Shown here: positions 1 to 9,130 of the stretch, piece by piece | Position numbering within the stretch: position 1 is the stretch's first letter | Layout: every line of letters begins with the position of its first letter | Assembly (NCBI GenBank): GCA_016703425.1 | Contig: JADJCA010000031.1 | Location: forward strand, 1-64,000 | Direction of reading: 5' to 3' | DNA length: 64,000 bases | Source: Myxococcales bacterium | Lineage (GTDB): Bacteria > Myxococcota_A > Polyangia > Polyangiales > Polyangiaceae | Program-made: the position numbers and the translations under genes | Notes under the pieces: model-generated | Seen by the model: the letters and a program-made list of their open reading frames with translations, nothing else | Told to the model about the DNA's origin: nothing | Database searches by the model: none

Positions 1-223
1 CTCATGATGGGCACGCCAGCACGTCCCGTGCCGTCTTCGTTCCAGCGCGAGGAACATGCTGAAAGACCTCGCCAACGGTGCGATCCAACATCGACGGCCA
101 CGGCACCCGCGAGCGGGCCTCCCGTTCGTGTGCAGACGAGTTGCACCTCCTGTGCACTCGGTCCAAGCGGCCCGCCTGGTCCCCGCGTGGCCCAAGGGCG
201 TCGCCGCACGAAGGGGCGCCTCG
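1..223. other. Window edge, no gene recognised
   Basis: I see no convincing coding frame here. The stretch lies downstream of the minus-strand lipoprotein gene that stops at 224. Open frames crossing it are Arg/Pro-rich and look like shadows of high-GC DNA. Confidence 0.4.
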
Positions 224-1027
224 CTACAGCGCCTCCACGACGGAGTGGACGCGGTTGCCCTCGACGTCGAAGCCGATCACGATGGCGTCCTGGTAGTCGG
301 GCTCGCCGGAGCCGCGCCCGTAGACGGCGTAGGCCACGACGTTCGTCTTCGCGGCCGTCGCGAAGACTTCATAGATGGCGTGCGTCTCGGCCGAGTAGTC
401 CGTCCCCGGCACGCGGCGCTCGTTGATCTCGCGAACCGCTGACGAAAGGGGGCCCGCGAGGCTCGCCGGCGCGTCGCCCACCTCGATGGCGTTGGTCAGC
501 GCTGCCGCGCCGCCGCGACTTGGATCGATAGCCTCGAGGATCGCGTCAAGCGCGGGGGCACCGGCGTCGCTCGGAACCGCGCCCCAGAGCGCCCCGGTCA
601 GCTCGAAATACGTCGTCGCCGAGGCGAACCCTACCCGACCTCGGATCGCCCGCTGCGCGCTGGTCGGGATCGTCGCGGTGTCCGCAAATCGCGTCCAGAC
701 TTTGCCAAGCGAAGGAGTGCGCGCCTTGAACGCGCGCGTATACGGGCAGCGCACGTCGGCGGGGCCCGTCGCGCTCTCCACGAGACCGTAGGTGTGGCCC
801 GTGTCGCTGCGCGTCAGGTAGACGACACAAGTGCTCGCATCCAGGAACGTGCCCGTCACTGTGCCCACGAGCCGGCATTGCAGAGTGTCCGCGTTGCTCG
901 CGGTGCGACAGCTGCGAGCGGTGATGGCGTCCGCGCTCTCTTCGTCGACGTCGTCGACGGAGCGCAGCGAGCCGCCGCAAGCGATGGTGGTGAGCGCGAG
1001 AGCGAGCATGAGAATCGGAGAGCGCAT
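224..1027 (-). CDS. Putative secreted lipoprotein of unknown function
   Basis: A 267-residue protein beginning with a clear lipoprotein signal peptide: Arg-Ser, a run of Leu/Ala/Met, then lipobox TIAC with Cys17 followed by GG. I chose the ATG at 1027 because it places the hydrophobic stretch at the N-terminus; an in-frame extension upstream to 1150 would bury it behind an Arg-rich tail. The mature part has four Cys in its first half (near RSC, LQC, TCV, VRC), compatible with disulfides, and a C-terminal region rich in short beta-like stretches. I do not recognise a family. It is transcribed away from the mutase gene's end and has no close operon partner. Confidence 0.75.
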   Translation of the reverse strand: MRSPILMLALALTTIACGGSLRSVDDVDEESADAITARSCRTASNADTLQCRLVGTVTGTFLDASTCVVYLTRSDTGHTYGLVESATGPADVRCPYTRAFKARTPSLGKVWTRFADTATIPTSAQRAIRGRVGFASATTYFELTGALWGAVPSDAGAPALDAILEAIDPSRGGAAALTNAIEVGDAPASLAGPLSSAVREINERRVPGTDYSAETHAIYEVFATAAKTNVVAYAVYGRGSGEPDYQDAIVIGFDVEGNRVHSVVEAL

Positions 1028-1279
1028 GTGCCCGCCGGTGCAGGTCGCATGCCCACGAGCCATCGCGCGAACACCGCACCGTTGACGGGCGAAAACACGA
1101 GGAGCGTGACTCTTCTGCGCAGGTCCTCGTCGCAATAGGCGACCTTGCACGGCAAAAGCTCAACGCGTCGCCGACACGTGTGTCGACACAGTCTGCTGAC
1201 GTGTCAGGCGGGGCGGGCGCAGAGCTTGGCCTCAGCGTTGAGATACGCCCCTTCCGGGCGCTTGCGACGCGGCCCCCTT

Positions 1280-2983
1280 CTAGAGGACGACCGTCTCCAC
1301 GTGCTCGCCCCACACCTCGCGGAGCACGTCGGAGATCTCCCCCACCGTCGCGCTCGCCCTCACGGCGTCGAGCACGAGCGGGACCAAGTTCGCGTCACCG
1401 CGCGCCGCTTGGCCAATCGCCAAGAGCGCGGCGGTCACCTTCGCACCGTTTCGGCGCGCGCGCACAGCGCGAACGCGCTCGACCTGCTCGCGCTCGATCT
1501 TCGGGTCGATGCTCATGACGGGCACCGGCGCCGAGTCCATCACGAAGGCGTTTTGCCCCACGATGAGCCGCCGCTTTTGCTCCACGTCGAGCTGATACTC
1601 GTAGGCGGTGTTCTGGATCTCACGCTGCGGGTAACCTTGCTCGATGGCCGGCACCATGCCGCCCATCGCGTCGATGCGTGCCAGGTAGGCCTTCGCCCCC
1701 TCTTCGATCTGATGCGTCAACGTCTCAACGGCGTAGCTGCCCGCCAGCGCATCGACGAAGTCCGCCACGCCCGACTCCTGCGCCACGATCTGCTGCGTGC
1801 GGAGCGCCACCGTGACCGCCTCGCTCGTCGGCAAGCCGAGCGCTTCGTCGTAGCTGTTGGTGTGGAGCGATTGGCAGCCGCCGAGTACGGCCGCCAGCGA
1901 CTGCACGGTGACGCGCGCCACGTTGTTGATGGGCTGCTGCGCGGTCAGCGTCATGCCCGCCGTCTGGCAGTGAAACCTGAGCGCGCGGGCCCGATCGGTC
2001 TTGGCGCCGAAGCGCTCCGCCATGAGCGTCGACCACAAGCGGCGCGCCGCGCGAAACTTCGCGACCTCCTCGAGGAGGTTGTTGTGCACATTGAAGAAGA
2101 ACGAGAGCTGCCCACCGAAGGAGTCGACGTCGAGCCCCGCGCGGAGCGCCGCCTCCACGTACGCGATGCCGTCGGCGAGCGTAAAGGCCACCTCTTGGAT
2201 GGCGTCGCAGCCGGCTTCGCGGATGTGGTAGCCGCTAATGGAAATCGTGTTCCATTTCGGGACCTCCTTGCCGGCGAAGGCGAAGATGTCCGTGATGAGG
2301 CGTAGCGACGGGCGCGGCGGGTAGATGTACGTGCCGCGGGCCATGTACTCCTTGAGGATGTCGTTCTGAATCGTGCCGCGGAGCGCGGCGCGGGGAACGC
2401 CGTTCTCTTCCGCCACGGCGATGTACAGGCAGAGCAAGATCGACGCCGTCGCGTTGATCGTCATCGACGTGGAAATCTTGTCGAGGGGCAAGCCCGCGAG
2501 GAGCACGCGCATGTCTTCGATGCTGTCGATGGCCACGCCCACGCGGCCAACCTCACCAAGGGCGCGGGGATCATCCGAGTCACGGCCCATCTGCGTGGGC
2601 AGGTCGAAGGCGACGCTGAGGCCCGTCTGCCCTTGCTCGAGCAGGTAGCGGTAGCGCTCGTTCGACTCGGCGGCGGTGCCGAAGCCGGCGTATTGGCGCA
2701 TGGTCCAAAGGCGACCGCGGTACATGTTGGGCTGAACCCCCCGCGTGAAGGGCGGGCGACCGGGGACGCCAAGATCGCGTGACGCGTCGAAGCCGATGGC
2801 CTCCAAGTCGTCGGGGCCGTAAAGGGGCGCCGCGTCGGCGTGGCCCGCGAGCACCGGTGCGCGCTTTCGGGGTGCGTCCTTCGCCTCGCTGGGAGCGAGC
2901 GTCGTCTTTTGCCAGGTCTCTTTGAGCGAGCGGTAGTCCGCCGTCGTGTCGCGCGTCATGGGGGGCATGTGATAGAACGCCAC
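1280..2983 (-). CDS. Methylmalonyl-CoA mutase, large (catalytic) subunit, lacking B12 domain
   Basis: This is the TIM-barrel substrate-binding subunit of an adenosylcobalamin-dependent acyl-CoA mutase, 567 residues. It carries the family signatures YRGRLWTMRQYAGFG (about 88-102), LSVAFDLPTQMG, SISGYHIREAG and LGGCQSLHTNS. The two residues that separate methylmalonyl-CoA from isobutyryl-CoA mutases are Tyr98 (QYAGFG) and Arg216 (KEYMARGTY), the methylmalonyl-CoA type. The chain ends after the barrel, so the B12-binding domain must be a separate polypeptide; none is encoded in this window, nor is the MeaB/ArgK GTPase chaperone. The GTG at 2983 almost abuts the divergent GTG at 2986; ATGs at 2968 or 2959 are alternative starts. 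Role: propionyl-CoA/succinyl-CoA interconversion. Confidence 0.92.
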   Translation of the reverse strand: MAFYHMPPMTRDTTADYRSLKETWQKTTLAPSEAKDAPRKRAPVLAGHADAAPLYGPDDLEAIGFDASRDLGVPGRPPFTRGVQPNMYRGRLWTMRQYAGFGTAAESNERYRYLLEQGQTGLSVAFDLPTQMGRDSDDPRALGEVGRVGVAIDSIEDMRVLLAGLPLDKISTSMTINATASILLCLYIAVAEENGVPRAALRGTIQNDILKEYMARGTYIYPPRPSLRLITDIFAFAGKEVPKWNTISISGYHIREAGCDAIQEVAFTLADGIAYVEAALRAGLDVDSFGGQLSFFFNVHNNLLEEVAKFRAARRLWSTLMAERFGAKTDRARALRFHCQTAGMTLTAQQPINNVARVTVQSLAAVLGGCQSLHTNSYDEALGLPTSEAVTVALRTQQIVAQESGVADFVDALAGSYAVETLTHQIEEGAKAYLARIDAMGGMVPAIEQGYPQREIQNTAYEYQLDVEQKRRLIVGQNAFVMDSAPVPVMSIDPKIEREQVERVRAVRARRNGAKVTAALLAIGQAARGDANLVPLVLDAVRASATVGEISDVLREVWGEHVETVVL

Positions 2984-2985
2984 GG

Positions 2986-3276
2986 GTGAAGCGTCGAGTA
3001 CCGACGGTGGTGCTCAGCTTGATGTTTCTCACATCCGGCTACGCCGCCTGGGACAACGTCCTCTCCGACAACGCCCCGGTGCGCGCCGAGGCGGAAGCGC
3101 TCGCTTGCGGTCGAAAAGCCTGCAGCGAGAAGCACGGCATGACCAAGGCCGATCGCGATCCCTTCGGGCAGACTTTCGAATTTACCTGGCGCGATGCCAA
3201 GGTGCGCGTCGAGTGCCGGCGGCCCGCGTGGATCGTGGGGGCGCGACGGTGCGCTGCGGGGGAGGTTCGGCACTAG
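2986..3276 (+). CDS. Small secreted protein of unknown function
   Basis: A 96-residue protein with a GTG start and an N-terminal signal sequence (Lys-Arg-Arg followed by a hydrophobic stretch to about residue 20). The mature part has four Cys (ACGRKAC, VECRR, RRCA) and a Phe/Trp-rich centre (DPFGQTFEFTW). It starts two bases from the divergent mutase start, so the two genes share a promoter region. No family is recognised; the balanced composition and signal peptide argue that it is real. Confidence 0.6.
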   Translation: MKRRVPTVVLSLMFLTSGYAAWDNVLSDNAPVRAEAEALACGRKACSEKHGMTKADRDPFGQTFEFTWRDAKVRVECRRPAWIVGARRCAAGEVRH

Positions 3277-3383
3277 GTGCCTTGCGGGTGGCATTGAACG
3301 CTCGTCTCGGTCGTCGGGCAGCGGAACGACACCCGCGTCGATCGTGCGTGGCAAACGCGGACTCTCGATGTAGAAATCGTGCC

Positions 3384-3968
3384 ATGAACCGTCGTGACCT
3401 CGCCTCTGCGTCGCTGGTCATCCTGATCTTGCTGCTCTCAGGGTGCGACCGCGCCAACAGCGCAGCCGGAACCGCCGCTTCCTCGGCAACCCCTTCCTCG
3501 GCAACCCCTTCCGCGGCGCCGCCGAGCACGGCGGCGACCGCTGCACCGGCCGCCGTCGATCCTTTCAAGTGGGGATTCTGCGAGCTCAGCCTAGACGGAG
3601 CGCCGGCGACCAAACACCCCGGGGGCGGTTACAAGGTCGCCTCACGTCACTGGGCCGACGGCCCAAACCGCGCCAAGGTCGAGCCGCTCATCCTCAACTG
3701 CGGCCCCGTCGACTTGAGCACGTCAACCAGCAACGAGGCGCAGTACCCAATGAAGGCGGGAAAATACAAGGTCGCGCAGTCGGCCACGCAGCCCGGATGG
3801 TTCGTGTCCTCCACAGTCCCGAATGCCAAGGGCGACCTCGTGATTGACGCGTGGGACAAGAGCGGAATCCGAGGCTCCTTCGAACTCACCGGTACTCCGG
3901 CCGGCAAGGCGACCAAGTACGCAGGCAAGTTCGACTTCAAGTGCCCGCCCACGCTGGCGTGCAAGTAG
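3384..3968 (+). CDS. Putative lipoprotein with Ser/Ala/Pro linker
   Basis: A 194-residue protein with a lipoprotein signal (MNRRDLAS, hydrophobic run, lipobox LSGC with Cys21). A low-complexity Ala/Ser/Thr/Pro linker follows to about residue 55. It includes SSATPSSATP, encoded by a perfect 15-bp tandem duplication near 3480-3510. The rest is a compact domain beginning WGFCELS with a later Cys pair near the end (KCPPTLACK), suggesting an extracytoplasmic beta-rich domain. The ATG at 3384 is the only start that puts the signal at the N-terminus. No family is recognised. Confidence 0.75.
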   Translation: MNRRDLASASLVILILLLSGCDRANSAAGTAASSATPSSATPSAAPPSTAATAAPAAVDPFKWGFCELSLDGAPATKHPGGGYKVASRHWADGPNRAKVEPLILNCGPVDLSTSTSNEAQYPMKAGKYKVAQSATQPGWFVSSTVPNAKGDLVIDAWDKSGIRGSFELTGTPAGKATKYAGKFDFKCPPTLACK

Positions 3969-4063
3969 GCTTCGCTGCCCCCTGACGCGCGCTCGGCCAC
4001 CTGGCCCAACGGTCGCCGACGGCCGCCGAGCGGTCGAATGCATAGGCACGCCCAAGCGTCTTA

Positions 4064-4504
4064 GTGGTGATGCGCCATCACGCTCGTCGTCCGCTCGTTT
4101 CAACGGCTCCGTCGCCGACGCTCCGCTGGTGGCTCGCGTTCGTCGCCGCGGCCGCCATCGCCGCCCTCGGGGCCGGCATCGCGTATGCGCGGCTAGTCCC
4201 GCCCTTCGTTGCCGCCCGCGGTCTCGACAAGGTTCTCCACTTCGCCATGGGAGCCATCCTCGCGGGGCTCCTTGATGGCGCGCTCCGGGGCCGGAGCCTT
4301 CGCCCCGGGTCGCGATGGGCCGCTCACGTGCCGCTCGCGGCGGCAGCCATCTTGTTGCCGGCGGGACTCGAAGAACACATGCAGCGGTTCTCGTCGTCGC
4401 GGTCGTCGTCGCTCGCGGACTTCGCAGCGGACGCGCTGGGCGTCGCCGTTGGCATTGCGGTTTCGCGCTTGGGAAGGCGCGCGTGGACCACGACCGCGCC
4501 CTAG
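4064..4504 (+). CDS. VanZ-like membrane protein
   Basis: About 146 residues with several hydrophobic segments (about 21-42, 58-75, 88-104, 120-136). The motif DKVLHFAMGAIL and the later acidic/Ser-rich SSSLADFAADALGVAVG match the VanZ family pattern (DKxxHFxxFA and a terminal D...N/D..G motif). VanZ proteins are small membrane proteins linked to teicoplanin resistance and other envelope functions, but most members have no known role. Starts at GTG 4064, GTG 4067 or ATG 4070 are all possible. Confidence 0.7.
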   Translation: MVMRHHARRPLVSTAPSPTLRWWLAFVAAAAIAALGAGIAYARLVPPFVAARGLDKVLHFAMGAILAGLLDGALRGRSLRPGSRWAAHVPLAAAAILLPAGLEEHMQRFSSSRSSSLADFAADALGVAVGIAVSRLGRRAWTTTAP

Positions 4505-4597
4505 CGGACGCGGTCCCCCGCCGGCGTGTGCCGCCAACGAAGCGCGGGCAATGGCCCAGCGTAAGTCCCAGCAGGTGAGTCCCGCCGCCGCAAGTCA

Positions 4598-4903
4598 TCA
4601 GGCGCCGCCGTCCGAGTACTCGTAGCCGCTCGGCGCCGAGAACCCGGGGTCCACGTCATAGGAGTAGCCGTCCATTCGCGAGACGTTGCTCGCGTCGAGC
4701 GTCGCGAAACCTGCTTCGTAGCCCCCCTGGCTGTCGTTGCTGCTGTCGTTGCTGCTGCTGCTGCTGCTGTCGCCGCAGCTACCACCGTCACCGCAGCCTC
4801 CGTCGCCGTCGTCCCCTCCCGTGATTTCCGCGAGGGCGCCCTCGTCGAGTTCCATGAGCGTCGTTGAGACCAGAGCCGCGGACTTGGGTGATTGACCGTT
4901 CAT
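4598..4903 (-). CDS. Candidate RiPP precursor peptide with Gly-Gly leader and Ser/Asp/Asn-rich core
   Basis: A 101-residue acidic peptide. Its first 30 residues look like a double-glycine leader: MELDEGALAEITGG ends at Gly29-Gly30, with the alternating hydrophobic/acidic spacing of class II bacteriocin-type leaders. After the GG comes a Gly/Asp/Cys segment (DDGDGGCGDGGSCGD), a Ser/Asn/Asp low-complexity stretch encoded by an imperfect CTG/GTC-type triplet repeat at 4731-4772, and a Tyr/Gly-rich tail. It is divergent from the 5117-11544 gene run. What is seen is a leader-like motif; that it is a modified peptide substrate is inference. The repeat could simply be slippage-prone DNA. Confidence 0.6.
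   Translation of the reverse strand: MNGQSPKSAALVSTTLMELDEGALAEITGGDDGDGGCGDGGSCGDSSSSSSNDSSNDSQGGYEAGFATLDASNVSRMDGYSYDVDPGFSAPSGYEYSDGGA
4731..4772. repeat. Imperfect triplet repeat within peptide gene
   Basis: Two copies of a 12-base CTG/TCG/TTG unit followed by a pure CTG run, read on the minus strand as Ser, Asn and Asp codons. It lies in the core of the 4598-4903 peptide. Such a tract can expand or contract in frame. Confidence 0.8.
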
Positions 4904-5116
4904 GCACCCAACGTCAGCATCGGCCGTGCCGGCCGCGCCGTGCCCAATTTGTGGGGAGAAACGGCGGATGACCGGCGGGCGCGTAGGATGTCCGTTGCCT
5001 CCCCGGGCAACGGCGCCCGCCGAGAGCGCAACGCGCGACCTGCGATCAGGTGACGCGCCCCCGCACGGCTTGATCGTAGGGGACCGGTCGCCCGCGCCGC
5101 CGCGTATGCTCGCGGC

Positions 5117-5566
5117 ATGAGGAGCGGCGGAAGCTCTTGGTGGTGGACCTGCACGATCGGCTTGGCCGCAGCGGTCGGCTGCGGAGCGCCGTTGCCCGCG
5201 GCGTCGGTGGAGCCGTCACCTGTGGCGCCGGCCGCACGCGCCGCCCCGCTGCCGAAGCGCGCGGGCGCACCGCGCGACGCCGAGGCTCCGGTCGTGCTCG
5301 TGGTGCACGAGAGCGGAACCTCCGGAGGGCGCGACTTGTTCGCGCCGGGTGCGTCACCGGAGTCGGCCGTGTCGCACTGCGGCGGCGGGCGCGGGTACGT
5401 GCTCCTCCGAGCGCAGCTCGTCGATACGCGGCTCGTCGTCGGGAGCCCCCTCGAGCGTGAAGGACTTAGTGACGGTGACGTCCAGTGCGTCCGCGAAGCC
5501 CTTGGAGCGGTCCCGCTCGCCGGCGGACGCGCCGGCGAACAGCTCGTCTATGTCCGGCTGCGGTAG
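5117..5566 (+). CDS. Putative lipoprotein at head of the RiPP-like gene run
   Basis: A 149-residue protein with a lipoprotein-type signal (SSWWWTCTIGLAAAVGC, lipobox AVGC with Cys22), then a Pro/Ala linker and a short domain containing ESGTSGGRDLFAPG and SHCGGGRGYVLL. It is read in the same direction as, and 37 bases before, the metallo-beta-lactamase gene, so it could be the first gene of the operon. No family is recognised; a link to the peptide pathway is only positional. Confidence 0.6.
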   Translation: MRSGGSSWWWTCTIGLAAAVGCGAPLPAASVEPSPVAPAARAAPLPKRAGAPRDAEAPVVLVVHESGTSGGRDLFAPGASPESAVSHCGGGRGYVLLRAQLVDTRLVVGSPLEREGLSDGDVQCVREALGAVPLAGGRAGEQLVYVRLR

Positions 5567-5603
5567 CGCCGGCGACCGCCTCGATCGGGTAACTTTGGCA
5601 CCC

Positions 5604-7171
5604 ATGCCAACGGAACTTCTCCAGCTGAGGGTCTGCAACGTTTCGGCGGTGCCTGTTCAGGCGCTGACACTCCTGCTCGCGCTCGCATCGCGAGGGCTGC
5701 TTGACGCCCAGAGCGCAATCGCGCGGCGGTTCTTAACACCCAGTCTGCACTTCACGGCTGGCGGGCGGAGTCGCGTGCTCCAAGAGGTCGTGGATGCCTG
5801 GCTGCTAACGTGCGCGGACCCGAAGGCGCCTTCGGTGAGTGAACTAGAGCACCTGCTGGACACCGTCCCCGAGTTTCGCGAGGTCTACGATGTGGTGATC
5901 GAAGGCACAACCTGGAGCCTGCGCGCACGGCCGCCCTCTCGACCTTTGCGAAAGGGCGATTGGGCCAAGAGCCAGTGGCAGTTCGTGTTCCCACTTGGGC
6001 GCCGTCGTCACTTCTTCGCTGTCGCCGGAGAGGAGTTCCTGGCGCTCACAGACCTGTTTCAGTACCTCAACGGCACCCACACGGCACGGCAACTGAGCGC
6101 GTTGTTTCCCAGCCATCGACCGCTGGTCAAGCGCTTCCTCGCCTTCGCCCGAGCCCATCGCCTGCTCGTCCCGGTTCGCCGAAGAGCGGCGCGCCCTCGA
6201 CCGGGCGTCGAGTTCATCTCACACTCGAGCCTCCAATTCACCACGAGGAGCGCCGTTGTTCTCGTCGACCCTTGCTTCGTGCTGAGCGAGGGGAACCTGC
6301 CGCCACAGACCGTGATCGCCGCCGGTTCGATGCCAAGTTCCAACAGGTGGAACATGTGTCGGCAGTGCTTCTCACGCACGCGCACTGGGACCACGCTCAC
6401 TTGCCCACGCTCTTTCGGTACCGTCGGGACGTCCCCATCTTCGTCCCCAAGGTCACGAAGGAGACCTACTACAACCCGGCGCTCGCACCTTTGCTTCGAA
6501 GCCTTGGCTTCACCGACGTACGCGAAGTCACCATGTGGAAGCCGGAGCGCATCGGCGATGTCACCTTCACGCCGGTCCCATTCTTCGGAGAGTGGTTCGG
6601 CCCCGGCTCGCACTTTGACGCCTTCTGCTACCTCATCGAGGCCAACGGGGTGCGGTACTTGGGCACCGTCGACAGTGAACGGAGCGAGCGCGGAGACATG
6701 GACGACGTGTTCAAAGAGCTGCGCGAGCGGACCGGCCCGGTGGACTGCGTGTTCTTCTGTAGCTCCGGCCAGACCCACGCCAACCCCGTTCTGTGTGGCG
6801 CGCCCGCGCAGTACTCCAACGGCTTCGACGTGCACGCGGCGCTCATGCGCTACCACCCAAACACCGACGCCATTGCGCGCTGGAGTCGCGTGCTGGAGCC
6901 ACGCGTCATCATCCCGTACGCCGAGTTCATCTTCTCGGCGACGCCTCCGCGGCCGCCGGTGGACCTCCAGGCGATCAAGGGGACGTCGCACTTCAACCAC
7001 TACTGGCGCGACCTCCAAGCGCACGCAGCAGGGGGCCCGGGGCTCGCCGCATGGAAGCGCGCCCTCAAGAGCATGCTCCCTCGATTGCCGAAGAAGACCC
7101 AGTTGCTCATGATGTCACCCGGGGAGCGCCTGCGGCTGGGTCAGGCCGTGCGTAGCGATCGGCCGCAATAG
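5604..7171 (+). pseudogene. Metallo-beta-lactamase-fold protein with N-terminal extension, interrupted by a frameshift
   Basis: Two overlapping frames make one protein of about 522 residues. The frame from ATG 5604 supplies residues 1-230 and ends its homology at about 6290; a second frame carries the rest to TAG 7169-7171. The join is a one-base loss, best placed in the G run at 6290-6293: restoring a fifth G gives a smooth reading. The C-terminal half has the MBL zinc motif LLTHAHWDHAHL, a later metal-ligand Asp (LGTVDSE) and a UlaG/RomA-like layout. The N-terminal 200 residues are unusual. At about 150-195 (AVAGEEFLALTDLFQYLNG, then RFLAFARAHRLLVPV) they resemble the winged-helix PqqD/RRE pattern that binds RiPP leaders. 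Followed at 42 bases by the PhyH gene. Frameshift may be a sequence error. Confidence 0.75.
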
Positions 7172-7213
7172 AGCAATCGAGCCCTCGGAAGGCACGCAAC
7201 TGGAGCTGACACG

Positions 7214-8062
7214 ATGACGAAGAGCACCAAAGCGATGAAGCGACCGGACGTTGCCAGGGAGCGCAAGGAACCCCTCCGGAGGGGCATCTGCGCGCTGCGG
7301 AAGGTCTCCGTGGCAGAGCTCGAACAAATCGCTCGCGAACGCATCGCGCGAGGCGAAGCCATGAGGCCCATCGAACCATCGGTGAAGCTGGTGGCCGCGC
7401 AGATTCGCGACCGTGTCCAACGTGATGGTTTCGCGGTCGTGCGCGAGCTCGTGCCCACCACCCTCGTCGACGAGCTCCGTCGCCAGGTATACGCGGCGGT
7501 TGCCCGGGGCGGTCTCGAACACCGCGCCCGTGGCGACGCATCGGCATTTCACCTCGCCCACGTACCGGCAGACCTCATTAAGTTCAACTCGCGCGCTTTT
7601 GTGGCGCGACTGGCCTCAGGACGACCGTTTCGTGCGCTGGTGGATCACGCGCTCAAGGCGCTGAGACCGGTGACCGGGCCCGCTTGGCCGATTCAGGCTG
7701 AGCACGGCCGTTGGCTACGGCTCGGGATGCCGCGAGGTCTCAACCGCAGGATGCCCCCGCACCAAGACATCTTCTATCTGCCCGGATCGGAGAAGTTCAT
7801 GACGGTCTGGATGCCTCTACACCACTGCCCCCGCGGTTTGGGCGGCCTGCGCGTCGTCCCCCGAAGCCACCTTCACGGGGCCTTCTTCCACGATGGGAAG
7901 AACGGGGTCCCGGTGCGGGGGGCCAGACTGACTTGGAAGAGCTTTGACCTTGAGGTCGGCGACGCGATCATCTTCGACCGACATCTGCTTCATGCCTCGG
8001 GCATCAACCGCTCCAAGAATCAGGTCCGCTTCTCCTTCGACTTCCGGCTCGCCATGCTTTGA
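7214..8062 (+). CDS. PhyH-family 2-oxoglutarate/Fe(II) dioxygenase
   Basis: A 282-residue phytanoyl-CoA-dioxygenase-like protein. The iron-binding HxD is H183-Q-D185 in RMPPHQDIFYLPG. The distal His is H260 in RHLLHASGIN, and the 2-oxoglutarate-anchoring Arg is R272 in NQVRFSFDFR. VVPRSHLHG before the distal His is also typical of the family. The N-terminal 60 residues are basic and not part of the fold. Lying between an MBL protein and a JmjC oxygenase, 1.4 kb upstream of the twin peptides, it is a good candidate for hydroxylating or otherwise oxidising the peptide core; the substrate is not shown by the sequence. Confidence 0.85.
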   Translation: MTKSTKAMKRPDVARERKEPLRRGICALRKVSVAELEQIARERIARGEAMRPIEPSVKLVAAQIRDRVQRDGFAVVRELVPTTLVDELRRQVYAAVARGGLEHRARGDASAFHLAHVPADLIKFNSRAFVARLASGRPFRALVDHALKALRPVTGPAWPIQAEHGRWLRLGMPRGLNRRMPPHQDIFYLPGSEKFMTVWMPLHHCPRGLGGLRVVPRSHLHGAFFHDGKNGVPVRGARLTWKSFDLEVGDAIIFDRHLLHASGINRSKNQVRFSFDFRLAML

Positions 8063-8116
8063 CCAGCGGCCCGTCGCGCCGTTGCGCGTGACATTCGGCG
8101 CAGTTAGCGTGCGCGC

Positions 8117-9130
8117 ATGGCCCTGCCCATCATTGGAGACAAAGTAATTGGACTGATCGGCCCCGACGAGCTCCGAGGCCGCGCTCCACGGCCTGCGCCG
8201 GCCTGGCTTCCCGAGGTCGTCCAAGAAGCCGCGACAGCCGCCCAGGCTCGCTTGCGTCGCAGCGCATGGTCATCCAATCGATCCGTCCACGCGTTGGTCC
8301 ACGCGATTTTTGAACAATCGGTGTGGTCGGGGCCCTTGTTGTCGGCGCGCACCGCCAGCTCACTGTGGGGAAAAGCCGCGCTCGTCCGAGCCATGCCGAA
8401 GTACCGTCTCGCAGACCTGGTGGTCATGCGAGACAACAAGCCTCTCGACTTGTCGCCGCTCGGCAAACCAACGGCGCGACTCGGTAAGAACGTGGAAGTC
8501 TTGCTGCGGGAGTTGCACAAGCCGAACACGGGCTTTCGACTGGGCAGCGTGCAGCTCTACCACCCCCGCGTGAGGACGTTTGCAGACCGCCTCGCAAAGA
8601 TCCTGGCGACCAAAGTGAACGTGAACGGCTATGCCTCGTTCTCTCAAGGCACCATTTTCCCAGAGCACTGGGACGCGCATGATGTCGCCCTCGTGCAAAC
8701 GCACGGCAGGAAGGAGTGGCGCGTTCGTCCGAACTCGCTCCCGATGCCCGTCACCGCCCACCGTAGCGTCCTCAGACCTCACCGCGGCGCCCGTCCCACG
8801 ACCTTTCGGCTAGCGCCGGGAAGACTGCTCTTCTTGCCAAGGGGCCATTGGCACGTGGGCAAAGGCCTCGACTCCATCCACCTCACATTCGGGCTTCCCG
8901 AGGACACGGTCGCCCTTCGAATCGCGGACGCGGCGCTTTGGACGCTCGCTCGACATATCCAAGAGGTCGCCTACCGAGCGCCCATGTTCGTGTTCGATCC
9001 CCAATCGCCGCAGGCGCACACCGCGCTGCGAAATTGCATCGAGGGATACCTCTCCGAACTACGCTCGGCGCTGCTCGACACGAAGCAATTGAGCAACCGC
9101 CCTGCCTTCTTCGGTCGCCGCTTCTTCTAG
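8117..9130 (+). CDS. JmjC/cupin-type Fe(II) oxygenase (ribosomal-oxygenase-like)
   Basis: A 337-residue protein with the cupin_4/JmjC core. FPEHWDAHDVALVQTHGRK supplies the HxD pair H184/D186 and the conserved Gln and Gly-x-Lys of protein hydroxylases of the RoxA/YcfD group. LPRGHWHVG supplies the third iron ligand (H246), followed by the family's S-x-H-L-T-F strand (DSIHLTFGL). These enzymes hydroxylate protein side chains, usually Arg, His or Asp. Here it sits 54 bases after the PhyH gene and directly upstream of the two peptide genes, whose cores contain Arg, Pro, Trp and Asp. A role in peptide modification is inferred from position. Confidence 0.82.
   Translation: MALPIIGDKVIGLIGPDELRGRAPRPAPAWLPEVVQEAATAAQARLRRSAWSSNRSVHALVHAIFEQSVWSGPLLSARTASSLWGKAALVRAMPKYRLADLVVMRDNKPLDLSPLGKPTARLGKNVEVLLRELHKPNTGFRLGSVQLYHPRVRTFADRLAKILATKVNVNGYASFSQGTIFPEHWDAHDVALVQTHGRKEWRVRPNSLPMPVTAHRSVLRPHRGARPTTFRLAPGRLLFLPRGHWHVGKGLDSIHLTFGLPEDTVALRIADAALWTLARHIQEVAYRAPMFVFDPQSPQAHTALRNCIEGYLSELRSALLDTKQLSNRPAFFGRRFF

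Noticed and set aside
1145..2305. Long plus-strand frame opposite the mutase gene
   Set aside because: Arg/His/Val-rich composition with no motif; it is the antisense shadow of a well-supported enzyme.
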